From Parafrankia elaeagni (GTDB lineage Bacteria; Actinomycetota; Actinomycetes; Frankiales; Frankiaceae): a stretch of DNA of 64,000 nucleotides. Of this stretch, positions 44,690 to 53,563 are shown piece by piece. Position 1 is the stretch's first letter. Every line of letters starts with the position of its first letter. The notes below the pieces were generated by a model that was not told the origin of the DNA, did not search any database, and saw nothing but the letters and a program-made list of their open reading frames with translations. Position numbers and translations under genes: made by a program. The stretch is from contig NZ_KB893761.1 in assembly GCF_000374165.1 (NCBI RefSeq), positions 100,742 through 164,741 on the forward strand, in the 5' to 3' direction.

Positions 44690-46995
44690 CGGGGCGTGCG
44701 GGAGTGGTCGGCGGGAACCGCGGAGTCGGGTCCTCGGAGCTCCGCCCGGACGGGGCGGCCAAGGCCGGCGGGGTCTTCGCCTATGCCGGTGATCTCCAGG
44801 TTCCCGGCATGCTGCACGCCCGGACGCTGCGCTCGCCGCACCCGCGGGCGCGGATCGGGCAGGTCGACACCGCCGCGGCCCGCCGGCTCGCCGGTGTCCT
44901 CGCCGTCGTCACCGCGGCGGACGTCCCTGGAGTCGCCACCTACGGGTTGATCAGCGCGGACCAGCCGGTGTTCGCCGCCACCGAGGCGCGCTACGCGGGC
45001 GAGCCCGTGGCCGCGGTGGCCGCGGTCGACGCGGCGACGGCGCGGCGCGCCCTGGCGGCCATCCGGGTCGCGTACGAGCCGCTCCCGCCGCTCGTCGATC
45101 CCGGCCTGGCCGCCGGGCCGGGCGCCGAGCCGGTCCATCCGGACGGCAACATCTACCGGGAGATCACGCTGACCCACGGGGACCCGTCAGCCGAGGGGCC
45201 GGTCGCCGTCGAGGACAGCTATCTCGTCGGCATGCAGGACCAGGCCTTCCTGGCGCCGGAGGCGGCGCTCGTCGTCCCGGCCGCCGACGGCGGGCTCGAC
45301 CTGCGGGTGGCCACCCAGTGGCTGCACTCCGACCGGGAGCAGATCGCCGCCTGTCTGGGGCTGCCCGAAGCACTGGTCAGGCTCGAGCTGGCCGGTGTCG
45401 GCGGCGCGTTCGGCGGGCGTGAGGACGTCACCCTGCAGATCCACGGCGCGCTGCTCGCCCTCGCCACCGGCCGGCCGGTACGGATCGCCTACGACCGGGT
45501 CGAGTCGTTCCTGGGGCATCCGCACCGCCACCCGGCGCGGATGTGGTTCCGGCACACCGCCACCACGGCGGGCGACCTGGTCAGCGTGCACGCACGGATC
45601 CTCATGGACGGCGGGGCGTACACGTCGTCGTCGCCCGCGGTGCTCGCGAACGCCGTCACCCACGCTGCCGGGCCGTACCGGGTGCCGAACGCGCGGCTCG
45701 ACGGCACCGTCGTCCGGACGAACAACCCGCCGTGCGGCGCGATGCGGGGGTTCGGTGTGCCGCAGGTCGCGTTCGGCCACGAGGCGCAGATGGACCGGCT
45801 GGCCGATCTGCTGGGCCTGCACCCGGTAGCGCTGCGCACCCGCAACGCCCTGCGGCCGGGGGATGTGCTGCCGACCGGGCAGATCCTCGGCGCGCCGCTG
45901 CCCGTCCGGGAGGCGATCGAGGCGGTGGCGGCGCGTCCGCTGCCCCCGCCGCTCACCGCCGCGGCCCCGGAGACCGCCCTGCCCGGCGGCCGGGCGACCG
46001 CCGCGACCCACAGCCGCGTCCGCCGCGGCGTCGGCTTCGCGCTCGGCTACAAGAACCTGCTCTTCTCCGAGGGCTTCGACGACGCGTCCACGGCGCGGGC
46101 CCGGCTCGCCCTCGACGGCGACGGTGTTCCGTTCGGGACCGTTCACAGCGCGTGCTCGGAGGTGGGGCAGGGGTTCGTCACCGTCGCCGGGCAGATCGCG
46201 CGTACCGAGCTCGGCGTGGAGCGGATCGAGCTGTCGCCGGCGGACACCGGCATCGGCAGCGCCGGCTCGACCAGCGCCTCCCGGCAGACCTGGATGAGCG
46301 GCGGCGCGGTTCGCGGGGCCTGCGTGGCCGTGGTCGACCGGCTGCTCGCCCGGGTGGCTCGTTCGCTGGGTCTGCCGCCGGAGGTGGTCGAGTCGCCCCG
46401 GCGGTCGCTGGTGATCGACGGCGGCGAGATCATCGGCACCGAGACGGGCACCCGGCTCCCGCTGGCCGAGGCTCTCGCCGCCGGCGGGCCGGTGGAGGCC
46501 GAGTACACCTTTCACCACCGGCGCACGACCGCACTGGACGAGCGCGGCCAAGGCGATCCGCATGTGGCCTTCGCGGCCGCGGCGCACCGCGCGGTGGTCG
46601 ACGTCGATCTCGATCTCGGCCTGGTCCGGGTCGTCGCGATGGCGCTGGCGCAGGACTGCGGCACGGTGATCAATCCGCTGTCCCTGCGCGGCCAGGTGGA
46701 GGGCGGCACCGCCCAGGGGCTGGGTCTGGCGGTGATGGAGGAACTGGTCACCGTGGGGGGTGTGGTGACCAACCCGACCCTGCACGACTACCTGCTTCCG
46801 ACCGCCGCCGACGTGCCCGCCCTCGACTTCGTCGCGCTGACCTACCCGCAGCCGGACGCCCCCTACGGCGTGAAGGGCGTCGGAGAGGCCCCCACCTGCA
46901 CGGCGACCGCCGCGGTCGTCGCCGCGATCCGCGACGCCGTCGGCCGCGACCTGCGCCGCGTACCGGTCCGCCCGGTGGACCTGGTCGACCTGTGA
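44686..46995 (+). CDS. xdhA: Xanthine dehydrogenase molybdenum-binding subunit
   Basis: The 769-residue catalytic subunit hydroxylates hypoxanthine/xanthine to urate at the molybdopterin site. ELAGVGGAFGGREDVTLQIH and GAMRGFGVPQVAFGHEAQMD are cofactor-binding stretches, HSACSEVGQGFVTVAGQIA binds the cofactor, and YGVKGVGEAPTCTATAAVV holds the catalytic glutamate. The combination of subunits and its place before allantoinase supports xanthine as substrate rather than CO or nicotine. It overlaps the neighbours on both sides by 4 nt. A dedicated molybdenum-insertion (XdhC-chaperone-like) gene is not in the window. Confidence 0.93.
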   Translation: MTGRAGVVGGNRGVGSSELRPDGAAKAGGVFAYAGDLQVPGMLHARTLRSPHPRARIGQVDTAAARRLAGVLAVVTAADVPGVATYGLISADQPVFAATEARYAGEPVAAVAAVDAATARRALAAIRVAYEPLPPLVDPGLAAGPGAEPVHPDGNIYREITLTHGDPSAEGPVAVEDSYLVGMQDQAFLAPEAALVVPAADGGLDLRVATQWLHSDREQIAACLGLPEALVRLELAGVGGAFGGREDVTLQIHGALLALATGRPVRIAYDRVESFLGHPHRHPARMWFRHTATTAGDLVSVHARILMDGGAYTSSSPAVLANAVTHAAGPYRVPNARLDGTVVRTNNPPCGAMRGFGVPQVAFGHEAQMDRLADLLGLHPVALRTRNALRPGDVLPTGQILGAPLPVREAIEAVAARPLPPPLTAAAPETALPGGRATAATHSRVRRGVGFALGYKNLLFSEGFDDASTARARLALDGDGVPFGTVHSACSEVGQGFVTVAGQIARTELGVERIELSPADTGIGSAGSTSASRQTWMSGGAVRGACVAVVDRLLARVARSLGLPPEVVESPRRSLVIDGGEIIGTETGTRLPLAEALAAGGPVEAEYTFHHRRTTALDERGQGDPHVAFAAAAHRAVVDVDLDLGLVRVVAMALAQDCGTVINPLSLRGQVEGGTAQGLGLAVMEELVTVGGVVTNPTLHDYLLPTAADVPALDFVALTYPQPDAPYGVKGVGEAPTCTATAAVVAAIRDAVGRDLRRVPVRPVDLVDL

Positions 46996-48407
46996 GCGGG
47001 CTGCCTCCGGAGCTGCCGGAGCTGCCCGAGTCGCTTCAGGTGATCCGTTCGAGCCGGGTCGTGCTGCCGGACGGGGAGCGCCCGGCAGCGGTCCACGTCG
47101 CTGCCGGGCGGGTCACCGCCGTCACCGGGCCTGCCGACATCCCGCCGGGCCGCCTGGTCACCGATCTCGGCAGCCTGGTGCTGATGCCCGGCGTCGTGGA
47201 CACGCACGTCCACGTCAACGAGCCGGGGCGCACCGACTGGGAGGGCTTCGCCACCGCGACCCGGGCCGCCGCCGCCGGCGGCGTCACCACCATCATCGAC
47301 ATGCCGCTGAACGCCATCCCGCCGACCACCTCGGTGCGGGCACTGACTGCCAAGCGGGCGGCGGCGGCCGGCCAGGTGGCGGTCGACGTCGGCTTCTGGG
47401 GCGGCATCATCGGCGCCGACGCCCGTCGCCTCGACGACCTCGCCGCGCTGCACGACAACGGGGTGTTCGGTTTCAAGGCGTTCCTCGCCCCGTCCGGTGT
47501 CGAGGAGTTCCCCCACGTCAGCCTGGACGTCCTGGCCGCCGCGTCCCGGCACACCGCCCGGATGGGCGCCCTCACGGTGGTCCACGCGGAGTCGCCGTCC
47601 GTCCTCGCCGGTGCACCCCCCGCCGCGGGCCGTGCGTTCGCGAGCTGGCTGCGGTCCCGGCCACCGGCGGCGGAGCGGGCCGCGGTTGCCGCGCTGGCCG
47701 CGCTCGCCGCCTCGACCGGGGCCCGGCTGCACGTGCTGCACCTGGCGGCCGCCGAGGCGCTCGGGGACATCCTGTCTGCCCGCGAGGCGGGGCTGCCGCT
47801 GACCGCGGAGACCTGCCCGCACTACCTGACCTTCGTCGCGGAGGAGGTGCCCGACGGCGCGACCGCCTTCAAGTGCGCGCCGCCGATCCGCGAGCGCCCG
47901 AACCTGGACCTGCTGTGGGACGGCCTGGCCGAGGGCCTGCTCGCCGGCGTCGTCACCGACCACTCGCCGTCCACGCCCGCGCTGAAGTCGCTGGACACGG
48001 GTGACTTCGGGACGGCCTGGGGCGGTATCGCGTCCGTCCAGCTCGGGCTGTCGGCGGTGTGGACCCAGGCGCGGCGGCGCGGCCACGGCGTCGCGGACGT
48101 CGTGCGGTGGATGTGCGCGGGTCCGGCGGACCTCGCCGGTCTGGGCGCGCCCGGCCTCGGCACGGAGGGCGCGGGGGCGGCACCCCGCGGATCCAAGGGA
48201 CGGATCGCCGTCGGCGCGGACGCGGACCTGGTCGTCTTCGACCCGGACGGAAGCTTCCTCGTCGAACCGTCCCTGTTGCGCCACCGTCATCCGTTGACCC
48301 CATACGCTGGGCGAACGCTGGATGGCCTGGTGCTCGCGACCTACCTGCGAGGGCACCGGGCGGACGGCGACCGGCCGGTCCGCGGCCGGCTGCTCGAACG
48401 ACCGTAG
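46992..48407 (+). CDS. allB: Allantoinase
   Basis: This enzyme opens the allantoin ring to allantoate. The 471-residue protein is a cyclic amidohydrolase: VDTHVHVNEPGRTDWEGF carries the metal HxH. FGFKAFLAPSGV holds the carbamylated lysine, VVHAESPSV and LHVLHLAAAEA provide further His ligands, and VVTDHSPS the catalytic Asp. FGTAWGGIASVQLGLSAVW is typical of allantoinases rather than dihydroorotases. GTG 46992 overlaps the xdhA stop. Confidence 0.93.
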   Translation: MSGLPPELPELPESLQVIRSSRVVLPDGERPAAVHVAAGRVTAVTGPADIPPGRLVTDLGSLVLMPGVVDTHVHVNEPGRTDWEGFATATRAAAAGGVTTIIDMPLNAIPPTTSVRALTAKRAAAAGQVAVDVGFWGGIIGADARRLDDLAALHDNGVFGFKAFLAPSGVEEFPHVSLDVLAAASRHTARMGALTVVHAESPSVLAGAPPAAGRAFASWLRSRPPAAERAAVAALAALAASTGARLHVLHLAAAEALGDILSAREAGLPLTAETCPHYLTFVAEEVPDGATAFKCAPPIRERPNLDLLWDGLAEGLLAGVVTDHSPSTPALKSLDTGDFGTAWGGIASVQLGLSAVWTQARRRGHGVADVVRWMCAGPADLAGLGAPGLGTEGAGAAPRGSKGRIAVGADADLVVFDPDGSFLVEPSLLRHRHPLTPYAGRTLDGLVLATYLRGHRADGDRPVRGRLLERP

Positions 48408-48442
48408 GGCCCACCCGCCGCCGCAGCCGAAGGAGCCCCACA

Positions 48443-50008
48443 GTGACCGACGCACCCGATCTGACGAATCTCGTCGACCTCGCCGCCGCCCGGTTCGGCG
48501 GGTCCGTCGTGGCGGTGAACGACGAGTTCTTCGCCCTCGCCGAACGGATGCTGCTTCCCGAGGCGCCGGTGACCCGCCCCGGCGTGTTCACCGAGCGGGG
48601 CCAGTGGACCGACGGCTGGGAGACCCGGCGCCGCCGGGACGTCCCGCCCGGATCGGACTGGGCGATCATCCGTCTCGGGTCGCCCGGCATCGTGCACGCG
48701 GTCACCGTCGACACCACCCACTTCACCGGCAACGCGCCGGAGGCGGTCGAGCTGCACGGCGCCACGCTGGCCGGCTACCCGTCCGCGGAGGAGGTCGCCG
48801 AGGACTCGGTCACCTGGGTGCCGCTGGTGGGCCGCACGCCCGTCGCCGCTGACGCGGCCAACGTGCTGGTCGTTCCGGAGGAGGCCAGGTTCCGCATCAG
48901 CCACCTGCGGCTGACCATCCATCCCGACGGCGGGGTGGCCCGGTTGCGGGTGCACGGGGTGGTCGTCCCGGACCCGCGTCTCCTCGACCGGGTCACCTCG
49001 GATCTCGCCGCCGCCTATCTGGGCGGTGTGGTGGTCGCGGCCAGCGACATGCACTACGGTGACCGGCACAACCTGAACGCCTCCGGCGACGCCCGCGTCA
49101 TGGGCGAGGGGTGGGAGACCCGGCGCCGGCGCGGGGAGGGGCACGACTGGGCCGTGATCCGCCTGGCGACGGAGGGCACTGTCGTGCGGGCGGAGGTCGA
49201 CACCCGGCACTTCCGCGGCAACGCCCCGCGCGCCGTCGCCCTGTGGGCAGCCAACGCCCCCGAGACCGGCGACGACGCGCTGGCCGCGGACGGGTTCGCG
49301 GCGATCACGGGCTGGCGCCCCCTGTTGCCCCGTACCAGGGTGCAGCCGAACACCCGGCACCTGTTCGACCTGGAGGTCCCGGTCGAGGCCACCCACGTCC
49401 GTGTCGACGCCGTCCCGGACGGCGGCCTGGCCCGGCTGAGGCTGCTCGGCGCCCCGACCGCGGCGGGTCGGGAGGCGCTGGCCATGCGCTGGTTCGACTC
49501 GCTGGCCCCGGCCGCGGCCCGCGAGGAGCTGCTGGCCTGCTGCGGCTCCGAGGACTGGGCCGACGCCGTCACCGCCCGCCGGCCCTTCGGCCGGCTCGCC
49601 GCGCTCCTGCCCGCCGCCGAGCAGGAGTGGTGGAACCTGCCGGAGTCGGCCTGGCTCGAGGCGTTCACCGCCCACCCCCGGATCGGGGAGCGGCCAGGAC
49701 CCGCGCCGACTCCGCCCACCTCCTCGCGGGCCACCGTGGTCACGATCGACGCCCCGCGACGGGAGCAGGCCGCGCTCGAGCAGGCGAGCGAGGAGATACG
49801 GGCCGCGTTCACCGAGGGGAACGCCTCCTACGAAGATCGTTTTGGTTTCATCTTCCTGGTCCGTGCCGCCGGGCGTGGCGCGGAGGAGATGTTGGCCCTG
49901 TTGCGGGAGAGGATGGCCAACGACCCGGCCGCGGAACTTCGCGTGGCCGCCGGTCAGCAGGCCGAGATCACGGCGCTGCGGCTCAGCCACCTGATCACCG
50001 GCGGCTGA
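48443..50008 (+). CDS. Allantoicase-OHCU decarboxylase fusion
   Basis: The 521-residue protein fuses two ureide enzymes. Residues 1 to about 335 are allantoicase with its internal duplication: FTERGQWTDGWETRRRR / HFTGNAPEAVELHGA in the first half, and GEGWETRRRRGEGHDWAVIRL / HFRGNAPRAVALWAA in the second. Residues from about 350 form a complete UraD. That half has AHPRIGERPG with the catalytic His, NASYEDRFGFIFLVRAAGR, and NDPAAELRVAAGQQAEITALRL. Allantoicase acts on allantoate; OHCU decarboxylase makes allantoin from the HIU hydrolase product, two steps earlier. GTG 48443 has GAAGGAG 8 nt upstream. uraH follows after 70 bp. Confidence 0.93.
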   Translation: MTDAPDLTNLVDLAAARFGGSVVAVNDEFFALAERMLLPEAPVTRPGVFTERGQWTDGWETRRRRDVPPGSDWAIIRLGSPGIVHAVTVDTTHFTGNAPEAVELHGATLAGYPSAEEVAEDSVTWVPLVGRTPVAADAANVLVVPEEARFRISHLRLTIHPDGGVARLRVHGVVVPDPRLLDRVTSDLAAAYLGGVVVAASDMHYGDRHNLNASGDARVMGEGWETRRRRGEGHDWAVIRLATEGTVVRAEVDTRHFRGNAPRAVALWAANAPETGDDALAADGFAAITGWRPLLPRTRVQPNTRHLFDLEVPVEATHVRVDAVPDGGLARLRLLGAPTAAGREALAMRWFDSLAPAAAREELLACCGSEDWADAVTARRPFGRLAALLPAAEQEWWNLPESAWLEAFTAHPRIGERPGPAPTPPTSSRATVVTIDAPRREQAALEQASEEIRAAFTEGNASYEDRFGFIFLVRAAGRGAEEMLALLRERMANDPAAELRVAAGQQAEITALRLSHLITGG

Positions 50009-50078
50009 CGGCCCGGCGCCCTGCTCCCGGCTCCGGAACGAGGGCGCCGCGGGCGGGCGTGCCGGGCGGCGGCCGGAG

Positions 50079-50417
50079 ATGGTGGTGTGCGTGAGCCTGT
50101 CAACCCATGTCCTGGACACCGGCTCGGGCCGGCCGGCGGTTGACGTCCCGGTCCGGCTCGAACGGGCCGTGCTGACCCTTGACGGTGCGGTGAAGGGCTG
50201 GCGCCCGGTCGCCGAGACGGTCACCGACGGGGACGGCCGGGCAACGGACCTGCCCGCCGACAGCACCGGCACCTGGCGGCTGATCTTCGACACCGCGCAC
50301 CACTCGGAGTTCCACCCCGAGGTCGCGATCGTCTTCGTGATCAGGGACGCGTCCGAGCACCACCACGTTCCGCTGTTGCTGGCGCCCTACGGTTACACCA
50401 CCTACCGCGGCAGCTGA
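50079..50417 (+). CDS. uraH: 5-hydroxyisourate hydrolase (transthyretin-like)
   Basis: The 112-residue protein has the HIUase features: STHVLDTGSGRPAVDVPV with the catalytic His, HSEFHPEVAIVFVI with further His, HHHVPLLLAPYGYTTYRGS ending in the diagnostic YRGS. It hydrolyses 5-hydroxyisourate to OHCU, the substrate of the UraD half of the preceding gene. The exact start is uncertain among ATG 50079 and GTGs at 50082, 50085 and 50091, all after a weak GGAG. Its presence shows that 5-hydroxyisourate is made in this organism. Confidence 0.93.
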   Translation: MVVCVSLSTHVLDTGSGRPAVDVPVRLERAVLTLDGAVKGWRPVAETVTDGDGRATDLPADSTGTWRLIFDTAHHSEFHPEVAIVFVIRDASEHHHVPLLLAPYGYTTYRGS

Positions 50418-50423
50418 AACCGA

Positions 50424-50442
50424 GGCCGGCCCCGTGCCGGCT
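50424..50442. terminator. Short hairpin between convergent uraH and the DUF6986 gene
   Basis: GCCGGC (50425-50430) pairs with 50436-50441 around CCCGT, with one extra G-U pair. It lies 8 bp after the uraH stop and is only moderately stable. Confidence 0.4.
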
Positions 50443-50466
50443 GGTCAGGGGCCTGGCTGGTCCTGG

Positions 50467-51819
50467 TCAGGGGCCCGGCTGGGCGGTGGCGCCGGCGGTT
50501 GCGGTAGGGGTGGCGGTTGCGGTCGTGCCGAAGGCGCCGGTCGTGCCGGTGCGGCCGCCCAGCCGGGCCACGGTCGCCAGGTCCAACCCGGCGGCGCGCA
50601 GGCCGGGCTCGTCGAGCAGCCGGGCGTCCAGGGCCCGCAGAGCATGCCCTGCCAGCGCCCGCGCTGTCGCGGGCTCATCCGCCACCGATCCGCGGGAACG
50701 AGCCGCCGCGTAGTCCGCGAGCCGGCGCAGGGCGTCCGGCAGGCCCGTGAGCAGGCAGCCCGCGACAGCGGCATGCCGGCTGACCAGCTGCGCCGGATGC
50801 AGGTCCCAGCCCTGGTACAGCCCGCGCGACCAGGCACGGCGGATCAGCCCGGCATGCCGGCGCCAGCCGGCGTGGACCTCCGCGGCCGGCCCGACGGGCA
50901 GCAGGTTGCACGAGCCGTCGGCCACCCGCAGGCCGGTTCCCGCCGCGGTGAGCTGCATCAGCGCGGTGGCCAGCTCGACCGCCGGATGGTCGCTGGCCTG
51001 GTTGGCCGCACTGACGCCGAGCGCGGCCGAGTAGTCGTAGGTGCCGACGTGCAGCGCGGCCAGCCGCCCGGGCGCGGCGGCGGCCAGCGCCGGCAGGGCC
51101 AGGACCGCGGCCGGGGTCTCGATCTGCACCTCCAGCGGAATCGGCGCGATCCCGAGCCGCTGTTCGAGCGCCGCCAGGACGTCGCCGAACACCGCGACCT
51201 GCTCTGGCGCGCTCACCTTGGGCAGAGTCACCACCAGACCCGGGGGCGGGCCGTCGGTGCCGGCGAGGGCGGTGAGGAACAGGTCGAGGGTGCGCAGGCC
51301 GCGCCGGCGCACGGCCGCGTCGAGCGATTTCGGGCGCAGCCCGTAGACGGCCGGCAGCGTCCCCGCCGACGCCGCGGCACGCAGTGCCCGGGCAGCCGCG
51401 ATGGCGTGCGCGTCCTCGACGGCGTCCGGCCGGATGCCGTAACCGTCCTCGAAGTCGACCCGCAGATCCTGGACCGGCTCGATGGCCAGGGTGCGCACGA
51501 CGTGGGTGTGGATGTCCTCGGCGCTCGGCGCCGCGGCGGCGCCGAGCGTGACCTCCGCGAGCAGGCCCGGGTCGGGCGCGTGCCGCGCCAGCGCCTCCCG
51601 GGCCGCCCGGCCCCACGCGGGAACGACGTCCGGCGTGAGCTGGTCGGCGGGCAGGTAACAGGTGTGGACGGGCTGGCGGGTCCCCGGATCGCCCGGGAAG
51701 CGCGCGGCCAGGACGGCATCGACGCGGGCGAGGCTCCCGGTGAGTGCGGCAAGCACCTCGTCGGGCAGGGTCACGTCGGTTCCGTCCCCGTCACCGCCGG
51801 GGCTCACAGCTGCTGGCAT
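50467..51819 (-). CDS. DUF6986 / HpcH-HpaI aldolase-citrate lyase family protein
   Basis: The 450-residue protein has the C-C bond lyase fold signatures DLRVDFEDGYGIRPDAVEDAH (metal-binding Asp/Glu), PIPLEVQIETPAAVLALPAL (the ExxxE metal motif) and LHVGTYDYSAALGVSAANQ. It matches the actinobacterial DUF6986 group, for which I know no assigned reaction. Relatives cleave or form malyl- or citramalyl-type compounds. The purine pathway ends in glyoxylate, and glyoxylate is a usual co-substrate of this superfamily, so a condensation using glyoxylate is a reasonable guess. The C-terminus is a Thr/Ala-rich low-complexity tail. It is convergent with uraH. Confidence 0.8.
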   Translation of the reverse strand: MPAAVSPGGDGDGTDVTLPDEVLAALTGSLARVDAVLAARFPGDPGTRQPVHTCYLPADQLTPDVVPAWGRAAREALARHAPDPGLLAEVTLGAAAAPSAEDIHTHVVRTLAIEPVQDLRVDFEDGYGIRPDAVEDAHAIAAARALRAAASAGTLPAVYGLRPKSLDAAVRRRGLRTLDLFLTALAGTDGPPPGLVVTLPKVSAPEQVAVFGDVLAALEQRLGIAPIPLEVQIETPAAVLALPALAAAAPGRLAALHVGTYDYSAALGVSAANQASDHPAVELATALMQLTAAGTGLRVADGSCNLLPVGPAAEVHAGWRRHAGLIRRAWSRGLYQGWDLHPAQLVSRHAAVAGCLLTGLPDALRRLADYAAARSRGSVADEPATARALAGHALRALDARLLDEPGLRAAGLDLATVARLGGRTGTTGAFGTTATATPTATAGATAQPGP

Positions 51820-52057
51820 CGGGCGAAGGACGGACAGCTGGCGTAGGAACAGCTGGCGTAGGAGAGGAGTACGCCGCCGCCGGCGCTTTCTGCGCCGATC
51901 GGGGGATTCGGCGGGCGGCGCCGACGGCGGCTGCCTGGGGCGCGATCCGTGCGCGGCCCGACGCAGGTCGGCTGCTGAGCTGCACGTTTCCGTCTACAGG
52001 ATACTGCGCCGCAGTACTCCTGCCCAACCTGGGCCAATGCGGTCGAGTCGCTCGAGG

Positions 52058-53488
52058 TCACGGGGTGGCACCGGCCTTCTCGAACGCGCCCTGGACCCCG
52101 CGGGAGATCTCCCGGTGGCGGCGGAGCATCTCTGTCAGATCGGGGTGCACCGGCATTCCGTTCTCCACCACGAGGCGCCCGGCCACGACCGTGTGCCTGG
52201 CCGCTGTGGGCCCGCACCGCAGCCAGGCGTCGACCGGGTCTGACAGCGCCCCGGCGAACGCGACCCCGTCCATCGGCCAGACCACGAGGTCGCCGGCCGC
52301 GCCGACGGAGAGCTCGCCGATCTCCCCCGTCCGGCCGAGGCAGGCGGCCCCGCCGCGGGTGGCCATCTCCAGCGCGTCGCGGGCGGACATCGCGCCGGCT
52401 CCGTGCCGGAGCCGGCCGAGCAGCATCGCGGTTCGGGCCTCCAGCCAGAGCGAGGCCGCGTCGGCCGAGGCGGAGCCGTCGCAGCCCAGGCCGACCGGCA
52501 CCCCGGCCGCGCGGAACTCGGCGATCGGCGCGAGCCCGCCACCGAGGATCATGTTGCTGCTCGGGCAGTGGGCCACCCCGGTTCCCCAGGAGCCGAGGCG
52601 CACGATCTCGTCGGCGTCGGGGCAGATGCAGTGCGCGACCCAGGCCCGGTCGCTGCCCCAGCCGACCTCGGCGAACTGGTCGATCGGCCGCCGCCCGAAC
52701 ACCGCCAGGCAGTAGTCGTCCTCCTCGGGATCCTCGGCCAGATGGGTGTGCAGGCGCACGTCGAGCGTCTCCGCCAGCTCCGCGGTGGCCTTCATCAGCT
52801 CGGGGCTCACCGAGAACGGGGAGCACGGCGCGAGTGCCACCCGGATCATCGCCCCGTGGGAGGGGTCGTGATGCCTGGCCACGAGCCGGGCGGAGTCGGC
52901 CAGAATCTCGTCCGGGTCCTGCACGACGGAGTCGGGGGGAAGACCGCCGTCCTTCGCCGAAAGCGACATCGAACCGCGGGTCGGGTGGAACCGCATCCCG
53001 AGCAGGCGCGCCGCCGCGATCTCGGCCGAAACGAGATCGCCGCCGCCGCGCGGGTGGACGTAGAGATGGTCCGTGGACGTCGTACAGCCACCCAGCGCCA
53101 GTTCCGTCAGGCCCACGTAGGCGGAGGTGTGCACCGCCTCCTCGTCCAGCCGGGACCAGAGCGGGTAGAGCGTTTTCAACCAGGTGAAAAGCGTCCCGCC
53201 CAGCGCCGGGGCGAAGGAACGGGTGAGGTTCTGGTAGATGTGGTGATGCGTGTTCACCAGCCCCGGTGTGACCAGGGCGCCGTCGGCTCGCAGCGTGCGG
53301 GTCGCGGCGGGCGGCGGCTCGGCGGGGCCGCCGATCGCGGCTACGAGACCGTCGGTGATCGCCACCCAGCCACCTGGAATCTCGCGGCGGGCGGCGTCGA
53401 CGGTCGCGACCAGTTCCGCGCCCGTCACCAGGAGATCGGCGACGGGGCTGGCAACGGGGGAGCCCACAGCCGGGCCGGGTGCGGTCAT
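52058..53488 (-). CDS. 8-oxoguanine-deaminase-like amidohydrolase
   Basis: The 476-residue metal-dependent deaminase has VNTHHHIYQNLTRSFAPALGG with the metal HxH. LGGCTTSTDHLYVHPRGGG and RLHTHLAEDPEEDDYC provide more His/Glu ligands, as do WVAHCICPD and VGLGCDGSASADAASLWLEARTA. These motifs are those of the 8-oxoguanine deaminase subgroup, converting 8-oxoguanine to urate. ATG 53488 begins shortly before the fold. It thus feeds urate from oxidised guanine into the same pathway as xanthine dehydrogenase. It is divergent from the SpoU gene by about 75 bp. Confidence 0.85.
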   Translation of the reverse strand: MTAPGPAVGSPVASPVADLLVTGAELVATVDAARREIPGGWVAITDGLVAAIGGPAEPPPAATRTLRADGALVTPGLVNTHHHIYQNLTRSFAPALGGTLFTWLKTLYPLWSRLDEEAVHTSAYVGLTELALGGCTTSTDHLYVHPRGGGDLVSAEIAAARLLGMRFHPTRGSMSLSAKDGGLPPDSVVQDPDEILADSARLVARHHDPSHGAMIRVALAPCSPFSVSPELMKATAELAETLDVRLHTHLAEDPEEDDYCLAVFGRRPIDQFAEVGWGSDRAWVAHCICPDADEIVRLGSWGTGVAHCPSSNMILGGGLAPIAEFRAAGVPVGLGCDGSASADAASLWLEARTAMLLGRLRHGAGAMSARDALEMATRGGAACLGRTGEIGELSVGAAGDLVVWPMDGVAFAGALSDPVDAWLRCGPTAARHTVVAGRLVVENGMPVHPDLTEMLRRHREISRGVQGAFEKAGATP

Positions 53489-53563
53489 GGGCCCGATTCT
53501 GCTGGTACGGAGTTTCGTGGGGGTGACACCGGTACCGGGGTGAGAGCAGGAGCGGGAGCAGGG

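Noticed and set aside
52403-53563. Plus-strand extension upstream of the SpoU methyltransferase
   Set aside because: Antisense to the 8-oxoguanine-deaminase-like gene; the SpoU family start and a ribosome site lie at 53564.
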